In this document: piece after piece, positions 28,596-38,894 of the stretch
How positions within the stretch are numbered: the first letter of the stretch is position 1
How the letters are laid out: the number at the start of each line of letters is the position of its first letter
Assembly: GCF_001639145.1 (NCBI RefSeq)
Contig: NZ_LROY01000002.1
Location: 776,501-840,500 of the forward strand
Reading direction: 5' to 3'
Origin: Microbulbifer sp. Q7
GTDB taxonomy: Bacteria; Pseudomonadota; Gammaproteobacteria; Pseudomonadales; Cellvibrionaceae
Length of the DNA stretch: 64,000 nucleotides
Translations under genes and position numbers: made by a program
Notes under the pieces: generated by a model
The model's input: the letters and a program-made list of their open reading frames with translations, nothing else
Databases searched by the model: none
Told to the model about the DNA's origin: nothing

Positions 28596-30269
28596 ATGAC
28601 ATCCGAGAGCAAGCCCGCTCACTTTTTACAGAACATCATCCGCGAAGATCTGGCCGCCGGCCGGGTTAGCCAGCTGAGCACCCGTTTCCCCCCGGAACCG
28701 AACGGGTATCTGCACATTGGCCACGCCAAATCGATCTGTCTAAATTTTGGCCTGGCGAAGGAGTTTGGTGGTCAGTGCAACCTGCGCTTCGACGACACCA
28801 ACCCGGCCAAAGAGGAAGAGGAATACGTAGACGCAATCAAGCGCGACGTATCGTGGCTCGGTTTCGAGTGGGCTGGCGATGTGAAGTACACCTCGGACTA
28901 TTTCGATCAGCTGCACCAGTGGGCCATCCACCTCATCAAGGAGGGCAAGGCCTACGTCTGTGATCTTTCCCCGGAACAGGCCCGCGAGTACCGTGGTACA
29001 TTGAAAGAGCCCGGCAAGAACAGCCCCTTCCGCGATCGCTCGGTAGAGGAAAACCTGGATCTGTTCGCGCGCATGGCCGCCGGCGAGTTCGACGAGGGAA
29101 GCTGCAGCCTGCGGGCAAAGATTGACATGGCGGCGCCGAACATCAACCTGCGCGACCCGATCATCTACCGCATCAAGAAGATGGCGCACCACCAGACCGG
29201 TGATAAATGGTGTGTCTACCCCAGCTACGACTTCGCCCACGGCCAGTCGGACGCGATCGAGGGCATCAGCCACTCTATCTGCACCCTGGAGTTTGAAGAC
29301 CACAAACCACTGTACGACTGGTTTATCGAAAACCTGCCGGTGCCTGCGCGCCCGCGCCAGTATGAATTTGCCCGGCTGCACCTGAATTACACTGTGGTGT
29401 CCAAGCGCAAGCTCAAGCAACTGGTGGACGAAGGTTTCGTCGACGGTTGGGACGATCCCCGCATGCCGACCATCTCGGGCCTGCGCCGCCGCGGCGTAAC
29501 GCCTGCGTCCATTCGCCAATTTTGCGAAATGATCGGCGTAACCCGTTCCGACTCCACCGTGGATGTGGGCATGCTGGAATACGCCATCCGTGACGATCTG
29601 GATAAAAAGGCGCCGCGGGCCATGTGTGTGATGGAGCCGCTCAAGGTGACGCTCACCAATTACCCGGAAGATCAGCAGGAAATGCTGAGCGCGCCTGGTC
29701 ACCCCGTGCGCGAAGACCTGCCGGCCCGTACGCTGCCGTTTGGCAAAACCCTGTATATCGAGCAGGAAGACTTCCGCGAGGAAGCCAACAAGAAATACAA
29801 GCGCCTGGTGCTGGGCAAAAAAGTCCGGCTGCGCAACGCCTACGTGATCCAGGCTGAGGAAGTGATCAAGAACGATGCCGGCGATGTTGTCGAAATCCTG
29901 TGCTCGGTTGATCTGGATACCCTCGGCAAGGACCCCGCGGACGGCGTCAAGCCGAAGGGCGTGATCCACTGGGTTTCTGCAGACAACCACGTCGATTGTG
30001 AAGTGCGTTTGTACGACCGGCTGTTTAACGAGGAATCGCCGGATGTGGGTGACAAAAATTTTCTGGAGTCCGTGAATCCGGACAACCTGAAAATTCTCAC
30101 CGGCTGTAAGGCGGAAATCGGTCTTGCCCAGGCGCAACCGGAGCAGGGCTACCAGTTCGAGCGCAACGGTTATTTTTGCCGCGACAGCAAATACGGCACC
30201 GCCGAGAAACCGGTCTTCAACCGCACCATTGGCCTGCGGGATTCCTGGGCAAAAGAGCAAAACAAGTAA
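28596..30269 (+). CDS. glnS: Glutaminyl-tRNA synthetase
   Basis: GlnRS charges tRNA-Gln. The 557-residue class I synthetase has HIGH at residues 40-43 ([11 protein letters not shown]), a KMSKS equivalent VVSKRKL in the typical GlnRS form, and the C-terminal anticodon-binding beta-barrels. The ATG at 28596 gives the usual N-terminus [15 protein letters not shown]; 26 in-frame codons upstream overlap a TATACT promoter-like box near 28550. cysS starts six bases after the stop, so the two synthetase genes form one transcript. Confidence 0.97.
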   Translation: MTSESKPAHFLQNIIREDLAAGRVSQLSTRFPPEPNGYLHIGHAKSICLNFGLAKEFGGQCNLRFDDTNPAKEEEEYVDAIKRDVSWLGFEWAGDVKYTSDYFDQLHQWAIHLIKEGKAYVCDLSPEQAREYRGTLKEPGKNSPFRDRSVEENLDLFARMAAGEFDEGSCSLRAKIDMAAPNINLRDPIIYRIKKMAHHQTGDKWCVYPSYDFAHGQSDAIEGISHSICTLEFEDHKPLYDWFIENLPVPARPRQYEFARLHLNYTVVSKRKLKQLVDEGFVDGWDDPRMPTISGLRRRGVTPASIRQFCEMIGVTRSDSTVDVGMLEYAIRDDLDKKAPRAMCVMEPLKVTLTNYPEDQQEMLSAPGHPVREDLPARTLPFGKTLYIEQEDFREEANKKYKRLVLGKKVRLRNAYVIQAEEVIKNDAGDVVEILCSVDLDTLGKDPADGVKPKGVIHWVSADNHVDCEVRLYDRLFNEESPDVGDKNFLESVNPDNLKILTGCKAEIGLAQAQPEQGYQFERNGYFCRDSKYGTAEKPVFNRTIGLRDSWAKEQNK

Positions 30270-30275
30270 GAAGTA

Positions 30276-31652
30276 ATGGCTTTACATCTCCACAATACGT
30301 TCTCCGGCAAGAAGGAACTGTTTACACCGCTGCAGGAAAATCGCGTGCGCATGTACGTGTGTGGCCCGACGGTGTACAACCGCGTGCACATCGGCAACGC
30401 ACGGCCGGCGGTGGTGTTCGATACCCTGTACCGGATTCTGAAAGCGGAATACAGCGATGTGGTCTACGCACGCAATATCACAGATATTGACGACAAGATC
30501 ATGAACACCGCGCGGGAAAATGGCGAAGAGATTGGCGTACTGAGTGCGCGCTTTGCGCAAGCCTATTTCGAAGACATGCAGGCCCTGAACAACCTGCAGC
30601 CGGACATCACTCCTTACGCCACCGAGCATCTGCCAGAAATGATCGCCATGATCGAAAGCCTGGTGGAAAAGGGCAATGCCTATGCCGCGGAAGGGCACGT
30701 TCTGTTCGCGGTGCAGTCCATGGACGACTACGGCAAGCTTTCCAAGCGCTCCCTCGACGATATGCTTGCCGGTGCACGCGTAGAAGTTGCTCCGTACAAG
30801 AAGTACGCCGGCGACTTTGTGCTGTGGAAGCCTTCCGCAGACGATGAGCCGGGCTGGGAAAGCCCCTGGGGCCGCGGTCGCCCGGGCTGGCATTTGGAAT
30901 GTTCGGCGATGATCAAGAAGCACCTCGGGGATACTATTGATATTCACGGTGGTGGCCGGGACCTGACCTTCCCGCACCATGAAAACGAGCGCGCCCAGAG
31001 CTGCTGCGCCAACGGGGTGGATTTTGTGCGTTACTGGATGCACAACGGCTACGTCAATATCGATGGCGAGAAGATGTCCAAGTCATTGGGTAACTTCCGC
31101 ATGGTCAACGATCTGCTCCAGCAGTATCCCGGGGAGGTGCTGCGCTTTGCCTTGCTTTCTGCCCATTATCGTTCGGAGTTGAATTTCAGCGCCGATCTGC
31201 TGGATCAGGCCTGGCGGACACTGGATGGTCTTTACGGCGCACTGCGTGAAACTCAGGGTGTCGAGGCCGCGACCACCAACCTGAACGACTCCGCGTTTAT
31301 GGCCGCGCTGCACGATGACCTCAACACACCCATCGCCATCAGTGAGCTGCACCAGATGGCGCGTGAGCTGAACAAGGCCGCCGACGCGGATAAACCCGCG
31401 CTGAAAGGGCAGTTACTCGCGGCCGGCGCGATGCTGGGAATCCTCCAGCTGGATGCGGAGGCTTGGTTCAAGCAGTCCCGCGGTGGCGACGATGTGATCA
31501 GTGAGGGCGAGATCGAGGCCCTGATTGCGGAGCGCCAGCAGAGCAAGAAAGACAAAAATTTCGCGCGCGCCGATGAAATCCGTGAGGAACTCAAGGCCCA
31601 GGGCGTCGTATTGGAAGACAGCCGCGAAGGCACCAAGTGGCGCCGGGAGTAA
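30276..31652 (+). CDS. cysS: Cysteinyl-tRNA synthetase
   Basis: CysRS charges tRNA-Cys and uses a zinc ion for selectivity. The 458-residue protein shows the zinc Cys29 in YVCGPTVYN, the HIGH variant HIGNARP, the zinc-site stretch [10 protein letters not shown] with the following [15 protein letters not shown], and KMSKS within [12 protein letters not shown]. It begins six bases after glnS. A short lipoprotein gene and the mks operon follow in the same direction. Confidence 0.98.
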   Translation: MALHLHNTFSGKKELFTPLQENRVRMYVCGPTVYNRVHIGNARPAVVFDTLYRILKAEYSDVVYARNITDIDDKIMNTARENGEEIGVLSARFAQAYFEDMQALNNLQPDITPYATEHLPEMIAMIESLVEKGNAYAAEGHVLFAVQSMDDYGKLSKRSLDDMLAGARVEVAPYKKYAGDFVLWKPSADDEPGWESPWGRGRPGWHLECSAMIKKHLGDTIDIHGGGRDLTFPHHENERAQSCCANGVDFVRYWMHNGYVNIDGEKMSKSLGNFRMVNDLLQQYPGEVLRFALLSAHYRSELNFSADLLDQAWRTLDGLYGALRETQGVEAATTNLNDSAFMAALHDDLNTPIAISELHQMARELNKAADADKPALKGQLLAAGAMLGILQLDAEAWFKQSRGGDDVISEGEIEALIAERQQSKKDKNFARADEIREELKAQGVVLEDSREGTKWRRE

Positions 31653-31720
31653 TATTCCCGCGCGGCACTGCATGGCGCCCGCAGCAATTGAAAAGAATGA
31701 AAACCAGAGAGTCGTCGACC

Positions 31721-31909
31721 ATGAAACAGTATCTGACCATCGCCACCGCCATTCTCGCCGTCGTCACCCTGACCGCCTGCGAACCCAAGCGCGGCTCTGA
31801 AGCCTGGTGCAAGAAGATGGACGAAACCCCCAAAGGGGAGTGGAGCTTCAACGATGCCGGTGACTACACGAAGTTCTGTGTCCTGAACCAGAAGCCGGAC
31901 GACCAGTAA
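31721..31909 (+). CDS. DUF3012 family small lipoprotein
   Basis: The 62-residue precursor has a lipoprotein signal (MKQYLTIATAILAVVTLTAC) with lipobox LTAC, giving a mature peptide of about 43 residues. Mature-region landmarks GSEAWCKKMDETPKGEW and FCVLN match the DUF3012 family. Two further cysteines could form a disulfide. The residue after the lipidated Cys is Glu, so outer membrane sorting is expected. The ATG at 31721 is chosen because it starts directly at the signal; an ATG eight codons earlier is possible. Function unknown. Confidence 0.85.
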   Translation: MKQYLTIATAILAVVTLTACEPKRGSEAWCKKMDETPKGEWSFNDAGDYTKFCVLNQKPDDQ

Positions 31910-31937
31910 GTAGCCGGACGTCACGGAAGCCTGCCCG

Positions 31938-33377
31938 TTGTTTTTTGCAGACTCCTACCAGCATTTCTTCCGCCCGCTCACCGGTAAGTACCGGGAGCAG
32001 GTGGTGGAGTGCCTGCGCCTGTTGTATGAGCGCCTGTACACGACCAAGGCAGACTACGGTGAATCGCTGACCCGCGAGCAGATACTGGAGATCTTCGCCG
32101 AAGCGCTCACCCGCGCCCCGCAACTGGACAGTGATGGCAGTGCGGAGCCAGAGGGCCGCTTCCGCGGATTGCGCGAACAGTCCGTGTGGGTGCTGAATAG
32201 CCTGGTGGAGTTCGGCTGGCTGGAGAAACTGGTGGACAGCGCCACACTCTCTGTTTCCTATCCCTTTAGTCGCCGTGGCCGGTTGTTCACGCAGCCCCTG
32301 GTTGAGCTCAACAGCACCCGGGTGCGCACCCGCCACCGCAATACCCGCAATACGCTCAATGCACTTGAGGCATTCGCCAGCCGTGGCGAAGTCTACGACC
32401 TGATCGACGCCTGGGAGTACTCCGAGCGCATCGTTGCCGACTTCACCGACATGATTGCGGAGCTGGAGGAGCGCAAGCGGGAAATGGTGCGGGAAGTTGA
32501 AGCGCAGATACTGGTGCAGCAGGCCACCGATGAATTCTTTTCCTTTATGGAGAGCCGGTTTCAGCCGGACCTGGCCATTCGCCTTTCCGCAGACAGTGTT
32601 GAAAAGCATCGGGATAGAATCGGCCGTGTGATCGCGCAGATTCGGCGTAAGGATAATGACAAGAAGGCGGAATGGGAGCGCCGGTTACGCCAGCAATTGC
32701 CCGAGCTTTTTACGGATGGGCAGTCTGTACTCTGGCTGATGCTGGATACCATTGAAGACCGGATGCGCCGCGCCTGCGAGGTAAAGCTGCCGGCACTGCG
32801 TCAGGCTCTGCAGGGGTTTACCAAACGCGCAGAGATCATCATTCGTCAGCTCAGCTATTTGCAAAGCGGTACCGAAGGCGCGTTTACCGATTTGTGCCAG
32901 GATTTGGGAAGCGCGCCTAACCGCGATCAAATGCTGTCGCAGCTGGGCGATCAGCTGGCAGCCTTCCAGTTGCGGTTGTACGATCCCAAGCAAGCACAAC
33001 TCTGGCAGCGCAGCCGTCGTCAGCCGGTGAATACCCTGGTCGCCGATGAGGCGCCCATCGATGAGCACAGTCAGCGGGACATCCTGCTGCAGCAGTTGCT
33101 GGATCAGGCGTTCAATTTCAATAGCAGCGATCTCCGCAACTACCTCTCCAGCGCGCTCGGCCGCGGACAGCGGGTAAATAGCCGCGAGCTCCCGCTCAAG
33201 GATGCGCGCGATCTGCTCGCCATGAGTCATGCACTGGAAGCGGCGGCCGTATCCCAGGACGGCAGCGGCCCCTTTATGGAAGTGCACTTTACCGGCGAAG
33301 TGGCCAGTAATGATTACTTCCAGCAATTTGATGAATACACCCTTGAGTTGAAACCCGAGTTGAAGAACCGTGATTGA
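31938..33377 (+). CDS. mksF: Condensin subunit MksF (kleisin-like; JetA family)
   Basis: MksF is the kleisin-type subunit of the MksBEF (MukBEF-like) condensin that organises chromosomes; the same family is JetA in Wadjet plasmid defence. The 479-residue product has the recognised N-terminus (FFADSYQHFFRPLTGKYREQ), winged-helix and helical regions (FTDMIAELEERKREMVREVE) and a C-terminal segment. A TTG at 31938 is the only plausible start: the frame closes at 31911, the next Met is around residue 170, and GGAAG lies at 31925. It overlaps mksE by eight bases. Confidence 0.88.
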   Translation: MFFADSYQHFFRPLTGKYREQVVECLRLLYERLYTTKADYGESLTREQILEIFAEALTRAPQLDSDGSAEPEGRFRGLREQSVWVLNSLVEFGWLEKLVDSATLSVSYPFSRRGRLFTQPLVELNSTRVRTRHRNTRNTLNALEAFASRGEVYDLIDAWEYSERIVADFTDMIAELEERKREMVREVEAQILVQQATDEFFSFMESRFQPDLAIRLSADSVEKHRDRIGRVIAQIRRKDNDKKAEWERRLRQQLPELFTDGQSVLWLMLDTIEDRMRRACEVKLPALRQALQGFTKRAEIIIRQLSYLQSGTEGAFTDLCQDLGSAPNRDQMLSQLGDQLAAFQLRLYDPKQAQLWQRSRRQPVNTLVADEAPIDEHSQRDILLQQLLDQAFNFNSSDLRNYLSSALGRGQRVNSRELPLKDARDLLAMSHALEAAAVSQDGSGPFMEVHFTGEVASNDYFQQFDEYTLELKPELKNRD

Positions 33378-34089
33378 ACAAGCATTGGAAGAGGCTCTGG
33401 CCCAGTGCAAATTGACCCGCAGTGAATTCTCCGAGCTGCTGGTGCGGTTGCTGGATTACGGTGTTATTTGCCGCGATGAAAGCAATATTGAAACGGTGTT
33501 GTACGACCGCTTTCAGCGCTGCGAGCCGCTTATTCGTGAGTGGGTCTCGCCCCTCGGTCTGCGCCTTCAGCACGACAGGCGCTTTCAGTTCATTCGGGTG
33601 TATCCACCGGGTGCGGAAGTGCCGGGCATGCCGGATCAGGAGGAGCCGCATCACGGCGGGTTCCGCGCGCGCCTTTCCCAGCAGGAAGTTGCGGCAATAC
33701 TCGTATTGCGAGTGGAATATGACAAATCCCTACGCGAAGGCCAGGTCGATGACCAGGGGTGTGTGGCGCTGACGCTGGAGGCACTCGAACTCGGCCTGCG
33801 CAACCTGTTGAAAATGTCCTTGCCGGACAAGCTTGCTGAGCGCAAGCAGTTGCTCAAGAAGTTGCGCCAGCTGCGCCTGATCCAATTTAGTGGTGAAGAG
33901 AGTGAAGCCGTGGTCGAGACGCTGCTGCGCGTGCGCCCGACGATTGCACAGTTTGTCAGTGAGGCGGCCCTGGCGCAGTTGCTCGAAGGGGGTGGCGAAG
34001 TTCCGGCGGCAGAAACCGTGACAAGAGCTGAGGCACGGCTCACTCCGAGTAGTGAGGACCAGAGCCTCTTCGCTGAATCCCAAGAATAA
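33370..34089 (+). CDS. mksE: Condensin subunit MksE (DUF4194; JetB family)
   Basis: MksE is the KITE-type winged-helix subunit that binds the kleisin. The 239-residue protein has the DUF4194 pattern: FSELLVRLLDYGVICRDES, LIREWVSPLGLRLQHD, EVAAILVLRVEYDKSL and a long helical C-half (LPDKLAERKQLLKKLRQLRL). GTG at 33370 lies inside the mksF 3' end, so translation is probably coupled. mksB follows 26 bases downstream. Confidence 0.88.
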   Translation: MIEQALEEALAQCKLTRSEFSELLVRLLDYGVICRDESNIETVLYDRFQRCEPLIREWVSPLGLRLQHDRRFQFIRVYPPGAEVPGMPDQEEPHHGGFRARLSQQEVAAILVLRVEYDKSLREGQVDDQGCVALTLEALELGLRNLLKMSLPDKLAERKQLLKKLRQLRLIQFSGEESEAVVETLLRVRPTIAQFVSEAALAQLLEGGGEVPAAETVTRAEARLTPSSEDQSLFAESQE

Positions 34090-34115
34090 TCTTTAACGTC
34101 GAGTATTCGAAACGT

Positions 34116-37100
34116 ATGTTTCTGAAAAAACTTATCCTGATCAATTGGGGCAATATCCCCCAGCTGGAATACGAATTCGGGCCCATCAACCTGTTTTCTG
34201 GCGGCAACGGATCCGGAAAGACGACGGCCGCGGATGCTATTCAGACCCTGATGACCGCGGCACACGATACCCTGTTTACCTTCAATCCCGGGCAGGATGA
34301 AACCACACAGCGGGGGCGAGGTGGCAAGCAGGTGCGGACACTGGCTTCCTATGTGCTCGGTTGTGATGACGGCAGCTATGCACGCCTGCAGCCTACAGAC
34401 TGCTACATAGTGGGGAATTTTTACCCCACCGACGGTGAAGACGGCGAGCCTTTTACGGCCATCATGGGCATCCGTGCCCATCTCGATACCAGCACCAAAC
34501 CGGCCCAGGCCCGTCAGGACAGCCTCAAGTTTTTTGTCGTCCCCGGCGAGCAGCTGGCGATGAACGATTTCATCAAGGAATACAAAGACGGCAAACACCT
34601 GCTGCCGCTGGACAAGTTCTACAGCGTGGTGGGTAAGCAGTTTGAGCGGGTGGAGCAGTACGACAAGAAAAAGGCCTACCTGCGCAGGCTCTATGGCGCA
34701 CTGCGTGGCCGCAAGGATGCAGTGCCCGACCGTGAAGCGACCCATGCCGCGCGCACCTTCGCCAACTTTATGGCGTACAAGCCGGTAAAAAGCATCAACG
34801 ATTTTGTTGCGCAGGAAGTGCTGGAAAAGCGCGACCTTGGCGAGGCGATACGTTCCGTTTCCGAGCTGATGAAAACCATCCATGGCATGGAGCTGGAGGC
34901 GCGAGAAATCGTTGAGCGGGTGGGAGCCCTCCAGCAGATCGCGGAGTCAGCCGACCTGTACACGGAGCAGTGGCTGCAGTTGCGCGTCCAGGAATACCTG
35001 CAGGCCAAGCACCAGCAGCTGCGTGTGCAGAAAACCTATCTCGAAGGTAAAAGTCGCCAGAAGGAAACGCGCGCTGAGCTGGAAAGCACCGCGTTGGAAA
35101 TTCAGCAATCAGAGAGCCGAACCCGTCACCTGAGCGAGCAGCTGGTGGCGATTCAGGCGCAGCGCCAGGGCATTTCCGCTCTGCGCACGAAAGACGACCT
35201 GGATCAGAAGATCGCTGCCGCCAACCGTGCGCTGTCGTCACTGGCCGCGCCGCTCGCAACGCAGCAGCAGCTATTTTCCGCGAACCACGCCGCCGCCGGT
35301 GAGCTGCTGTCCATTCTCAGCACCACTTCCGTTTCCCTGGAAATCCCGGCGTTTAGTGACGGCGGGCTGGTGAAGTCGCTGAAAGCGGTGGGGCGCGGTG
35401 ACCCCTTGCCGCCACTGGATGGTTTGCTGGCCAAGGACTGGATTGACCTTGCAGCCCAGGAATCCTTGCGCGAACAGGTTGCTTCGGCAGAGGCGCTGCA
35501 GAACCGCCTTGTTCGCCAGATGACCGAGTCTGAGCCCGGCGAGATTACCCTGCGCGATCAGGTGAATGATCTTGTGTCCCGCGGCGAGCTCAAAGTTCAG
35601 CAGCTGCAGAAACAACTGCACGCGCAGGAATCCCGCATCCACCACTTGCAGTCCAATCGTGTTCGCTATCCACAGTACGTGGAGCAGGCGTTGTCAACGA
35701 TCCGCGAGCAGTGCCCGCAGGCCGAGCCGCAGGTACTTTGTGACTTTGTGGAAGTGCTGGACGAGCGCTGGCAGATGGCGGTGGAGGGGTATCTGGGCGG
35801 CGCACGCTTTTCGATTATCGTGGACCCGGAGCATGAAGCGGAAGCGATGGCCATCGTGCGGGCTATGCCCGGCCGGAGCAACCGTGCGCGGGTCATCCAG
35901 GGTGACAAGGCCCGACGCGACGCGGAACGTATGGAGGCACCGCAAAAGTCCATCGTCGAGTTGATGACATTCAACCACAAGACCGCGGAGTATTACCTGC
36001 GCGCCTCCTACGGCACCGTAGTGCAAGTGGGTGATGCGCAGGCGCTGCGCGGCACCCGCCGGGGGTTGACACCGGAAGGGCTGGCCAGCGGCAACTACAG
36101 CATGTGGCGCTGTGATATCGACGACAGTGAGCTGGTGTTCGGCCAGGGTGCACGGGCGCGCGCACTGGCAGCGCAGGAGCGCGCGTTACAGCAGTTACTG
36201 AAGGAAGCGGGCCAATTGCACGCACAACAGCAGCAGCTTCGTAACCTTGCGCAGGCAGTGCGCAGCCTGTCGCCGCTGAAACTGCTGGAGTCCGTGGATT
36301 CGGCGCTCGATGCACAACGTCAATGGCGCAATGCGGAGCAGGCATTGGCCAATCTCGATCTCGACGACGGGCTGGAGCTGGAGCAGCAGGCCAATGCGTT
36401 GCACGAGAAGCTCGAGCACGAGCGCCAGCAAGGCGCAGGCCTGCAAAAACTGGCGGGCAAGCTGGAGTCCAATCTCGACAATATCGCCAAACAGTTACTG
36501 GCGTTGTCGGCACAGTTGGATCAGCTGGACGATGCGCTGACAGACAGCGAGGCCGCGGTGCAGCGCATTGCACAGATCACCCCGGATTTCGACGTGGAGT
36601 CTGTGCTGCAGCAGGCGGATGAGCAGGCCGAGCGCGCGGACGATGGCTTTGATTTCGCCCAGGATGTAGCGGAGTGGAACGGGCGACTACAGAAATACAG
36701 CCATCAGCTCCTTAAAGGCGTGATGGATTACAACAGCAGCTGCAGCACCGGGGATACCCTCTCTTTCGATCCGGATTTTGCCGGTGGTCACAGCGAAGCG
36801 CAGTTCAAGCTTGTTTGCCAGCTGGCCGAGCAGGTCACCGCTTTGCGCAATCGCCTCAAGAACAATCTGCTGGTGGATCGCCATGAGCAGCTTCAGGGGC
36901 TAAAGAAGTCGTTCAACACCACTTTTGTTGCCCACCTTTGCCACGCCATTTACCAGTCGATCAACGATGGCAAGCGGGTGCTGGACGACCTGAACAAGGA
37001 GCTCGAGCACCATCGCTTTGGTGCCGATCGCGAGCGGTTCCGCTTCGATTACCGGTGGGTGCCTGAGTTCAAGGAGTACTGGAACTTCTTTAAAGCGGTT

Positions 37101-37754
37101 ATCGAGCTGCCCAACCTCGGCGAAGAGCAGAGCCTGTTTGACGCGGACCTGGATCCCAAGTACCAGCAGGTGCGCGACAAACTGCTGAAGATGTTGCTCA
37201 GTGAAGATGAGCAGCTTGCCCGCCGCGAACTCGATCGCATCAGTGACTATCGTAACTATCGCAATTACGAGATTTACAAGGAGCCGCAGGGCAAGGAGCC
37301 TATCGCGCTCAGCCAGTACGGTACGGGCTCGGGTGGCCAGCTGGAGACGCCCGCCTACATCATCCGCTCGGCAGCGGTAACCTCGGCCTTCCGGTTTAAC
37401 GACGGCAACAGTCACCTGAAGATGGTGCTGGTGGATGAAGCATTTTCAAAAATGGATGAATCCCGCTCGCGCGAGGTGATCCGTTATCTGACAGAAACCC
37501 TCGGGCTACAGTTACTGTTCATTATGCCCAGCAGTAAATCCGGCCCGTTCATGGACCTGATTTCCAATCAGTTTGTGTTCAGTAAATGCCCCAGCCCGAA
37601 ACCGGTGGGTGAACTGAATACCCGGGTTTATGTAGACCGGAAAATCTGTAACCAGGAAAAAATCGCAAAACTCTGGGCCAATCACCGCCGCACCATTCGC
37701 CAGCAGGCGAGCCTGGAGTTCCTGGATTTACTCGAAGAGCCGGTCACTATTTGA
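34116..37754 (+). CDS. mksB: Condensin subunit MksB (SMC-like ATPase; JetC family)
   Basis: MksB is the SMC-like ATPase of the condensin. The 1212-residue protein has an N-terminal Walker A (SGGNGSGKTTAADA, about residues 28-41), long coiled coils on both sides of a central hinge (about 520-680), an ABC signature-like region GTGSGGQLETPAYI and a Walker B with LKMVLVDEAFSKMDESRS near 1110. It closes the mksF-mksE-mksB operon. No JetD/MksG topoisomerase-VI-like nuclease gene follows; the next gene is a small coiled-coil membrane protein. This favours a chromosome-organising condensin over a Wadjet anti-plasmid system. Confidence 0.92.
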   Translation: MFLKKLILINWGNIPQLEYEFGPINLFSGGNGSGKTTAADAIQTLMTAAHDTLFTFNPGQDETTQRGRGGKQVRTLASYVLGCDDGSYARLQPTDCYIVGNFYPTDGEDGEPFTAIMGIRAHLDTSTKPAQARQDSLKFFVVPGEQLAMNDFIKEYKDGKHLLPLDKFYSVVGKQFERVEQYDKKKAYLRRLYGALRGRKDAVPDREATHAARTFANFMAYKPVKSINDFVAQEVLEKRDLGEAIRSVSELMKTIHGMELEAREIVERVGALQQIAESADLYTEQWLQLRVQEYLQAKHQQLRVQKTYLEGKSRQKETRAELESTALEIQQSESRTRHLSEQLVAIQAQRQGISALRTKDDLDQKIAAANRALSSLAAPLATQQQLFSANHAAAGELLSILSTTSVSLEIPAFSDGGLVKSLKAVGRGDPLPPLDGLLAKDWIDLAAQESLREQVASAEALQNRLVRQMTESEPGEITLRDQVNDLVSRGELKVQQLQKQLHAQESRIHHLQSNRVRYPQYVEQALSTIREQCPQAEPQVLCDFVEVLDERWQMAVEGYLGGARFSIIVDPEHEAEAMAIVRAMPGRSNRARVIQGDKARRDAERMEAPQKSIVELMTFNHKTAEYYLRASYGTVVQVGDAQALRGTRRGLTPEGLASGNYSMWRCDIDDSELVFGQGARARALAAQERALQQLLKEAGQLHAQQQQLRNLAQAVRSLSPLKLLESVDSALDAQRQWRNAEQALANLDLDDGLELEQQANALHEKLEHERQQGAGLQKLAGKLESNLDNIAKQLLALSAQLDQLDDALTDSEAAVQRIAQITPDFDVESVLQQADEQAERADDGFDFAQDVAEWNGRLQKYSHQLLKGVMDYNSSCSTGDTLSFDPDFAGGHSEAQFKLVCQLAEQVTALRNRLKNNLLVDRHEQLQGLKKSFNTTFVAHLCHAIYQSINDGKRVLDDLNKELEHHRFGADRERFRFDYRWVPEFKEYWNFFKAVIELPNLGEEQSLFDADLDPKYQQVRDKLLKMLLSEDEQLARRELDRISDYRNYRNYEIYKEPQGKEPIALSQYGTGSGGQLETPAYIIRSAAVTSAFRFNDGNSHLKMVLVDEAFSKMDESRSREVIRYLTETLGLQLLFIMPSSKSGPFMDLISNQFVFSKCPSPKPVGELNTRVYVDRKICNQEKIAKLWANHRRTIRQQASLEFLDLLEEPVTI

Positions 37755-37850
37755 GCTTGCGTTCTACAGGCCAGTTCACGGAATATAGAGTCAATTTCGG
37801 TATATTTGTCGATGAACATTGTGTTTCACGCTTGAGCAGGGGAGGCTTGA

Positions 37851-38294
37851 ATGCGTCAGTTTTCGATTCTGTTGGTATTCGTGGTGGCTTTTGGTGGCGC
37901 CGCGGTGTTGTATGAACAGGAAAGCCGCAAGGTAAAAGGGGTGTTGTCCCAGATCACGGACCTGCAAGCCAAGGTCGGTGATATGCAGGCCGAGATCAAT
38001 CGCCTGAATGCTGAATTGGAGGCGGTCAAACTGGCTGAGCGTCGTCGCCCCAATCTCAACGGTATTGCCAGCCAGGTGCTGAAAAACGAACCGGTTGCGC
38101 CCGTCTCCAAGCCAGCGCCAACCCGGCCAGAGCGTCGTGGCCTGGTTGTCGGTGACGTCACGTCAGCGGCCCCTGCGATTCGAGGGCGCGGTGAGTCGGC
38201 GGAGGAGGGCGAGTGGGCCAAGCCCACGGTGGATGCGGAGGCTTACGAGGCGCAGTCCGCTGACAGCGACGCGGCGGTCGATCCTTACCAGTAG
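37851..38294 (+). CDS. Small membrane-anchored coiled-coil protein
   Basis: The 147-residue protein starts with one membrane helix (FSILLVFVVAFGGAAVLY), then a coiled coil of about 35 residues (VLSQITDLQAKVGDMQAEIN), then a disordered Pro/Ala-rich acidic tail. I do not recognise a family. The ATG at 37851 has GGGGAGG upstream. It lies 96 bases after mksB in the same direction and ahead of a terminator, so it might belong to the mks transcript (inference). Confidence 0.7.
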   Translation: MRQFSILLVFVVAFGGAAVLYEQESRKVKGVLSQITDLQAKVGDMQAEINRLNAELEAVKLAERRRPNLNGIASQVLKNEPVAPVSKPAPTRPERRGLVVGDVTSAAPAIRGRGESAEEGEWAKPTVDAEAYEAQSADSDAAVDPYQ

Positions 38295-38332
38295 CTGGTT
38301 GGGCATACGGCTCCGCAGACTGTATTCCTTGA

Positions 38333-38361
38333 GGCCCGCTATTCAGCGGGCTTCTGATTTT
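38333..38361 (+). terminator. Probable terminator upstream of msrC
   Basis: A 7-bp stem GCCCGCT/AGCGGGC with an ATTC loop is followed by a T-rich stretch. It overlaps the msrC leader, so some read-through is possible. Confidence 0.6.
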
Positions 38362-38386
38362 CAGGTAGCGAAAAGGCACTGATTTC

Positions 38387-38851
38387 ATGAGTGTAACCAC
38401 ATTTTACGAGTCCCTGTGCGCGCAGCTTTCCGGGCTGCTCACTGGCGAGCGCGACTGGCTGGCGAACACCGCAAATGCCAGCGCGCTGTTGTTTCTGGAG
38501 CTGGAAAATATTAATTGGGCCGGGTTCTATTTCCTCCATGGTGACGAGCTCCGTCTGGGCCCGTTTCAGGGCAAGCCCGCCTGTACGCGGATTCCTGTGG
38601 GGGCTGGCGTGTGTGGCACCGCGGTGAAAACCGGCCAGTCCCAGCTGGTGGAGGATGTGCATCAGTTTCCGGGACACATCGCGTGTGATGCGGTTTCTGC
38701 TTCCGAGGTGGTTGTGCCGCTGTATCACGGCGACCGGTGTATCGGTGTGCTGGATATTGATAGCCCACAGGTGGCCCGGTTTACCGAGCAGGATCTCGCC
38801 GGTGTAGAAGCGTTTGCGAAGACACTATTGTCGCTCTCTGATTTGCCGTAA
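38387..38851 (+). CDS. msrC: Free methionine-(R)-sulfoxide reductase (GAF domain)
   Basis: fRMsr reduces free methionine-R-sulfoxide. The 154-residue single GAF domain has the family cysteines in PACTRIPVGAGVCGTAV and HIACDAVSASEVVVPL, and the conserved NWAGFYF and GVLDIDSP motifs, as in E. coli YebR. It fits the oxidative-damage repair theme seen at the left end of the window, although it is not in the same operon. Confidence 0.93.
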   Translation: MSVTTFYESLCAQLSGLLTGERDWLANTANASALLFLELENINWAGFYFLHGDELRLGPFQGKPACTRIPVGAGVCGTAVKTGQSQLVEDVHQFPGHIACDAVSASEVVVPLYHGDRCIGVLDIDSPQVARFTEQDLAGVEAFAKTLLSLSDLP

Positions 38852-38894
38852 GTCCTTGTGGTAACGGATCGGGCGCTTTCTTGCAGGAGCAGAC

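Noticed and set aside
28740..30260. Minus-strand frame of 506 codons opposite glnS
   Set aside because: It is a shadow of glnS with no recognisable motif.
33651..34883. Minus-strand frame of 410 codons across mksE and mksB
   Set aside because: It overlaps two well-supported genes on the other strand and shows no family pattern.
31938..37754. Wadjet anti-plasmid defence system
   Set aside because: JetA, JetB and JetC homologues are present, but there is no JetD nuclease gene on either side, so I call it MksBEF condensin.
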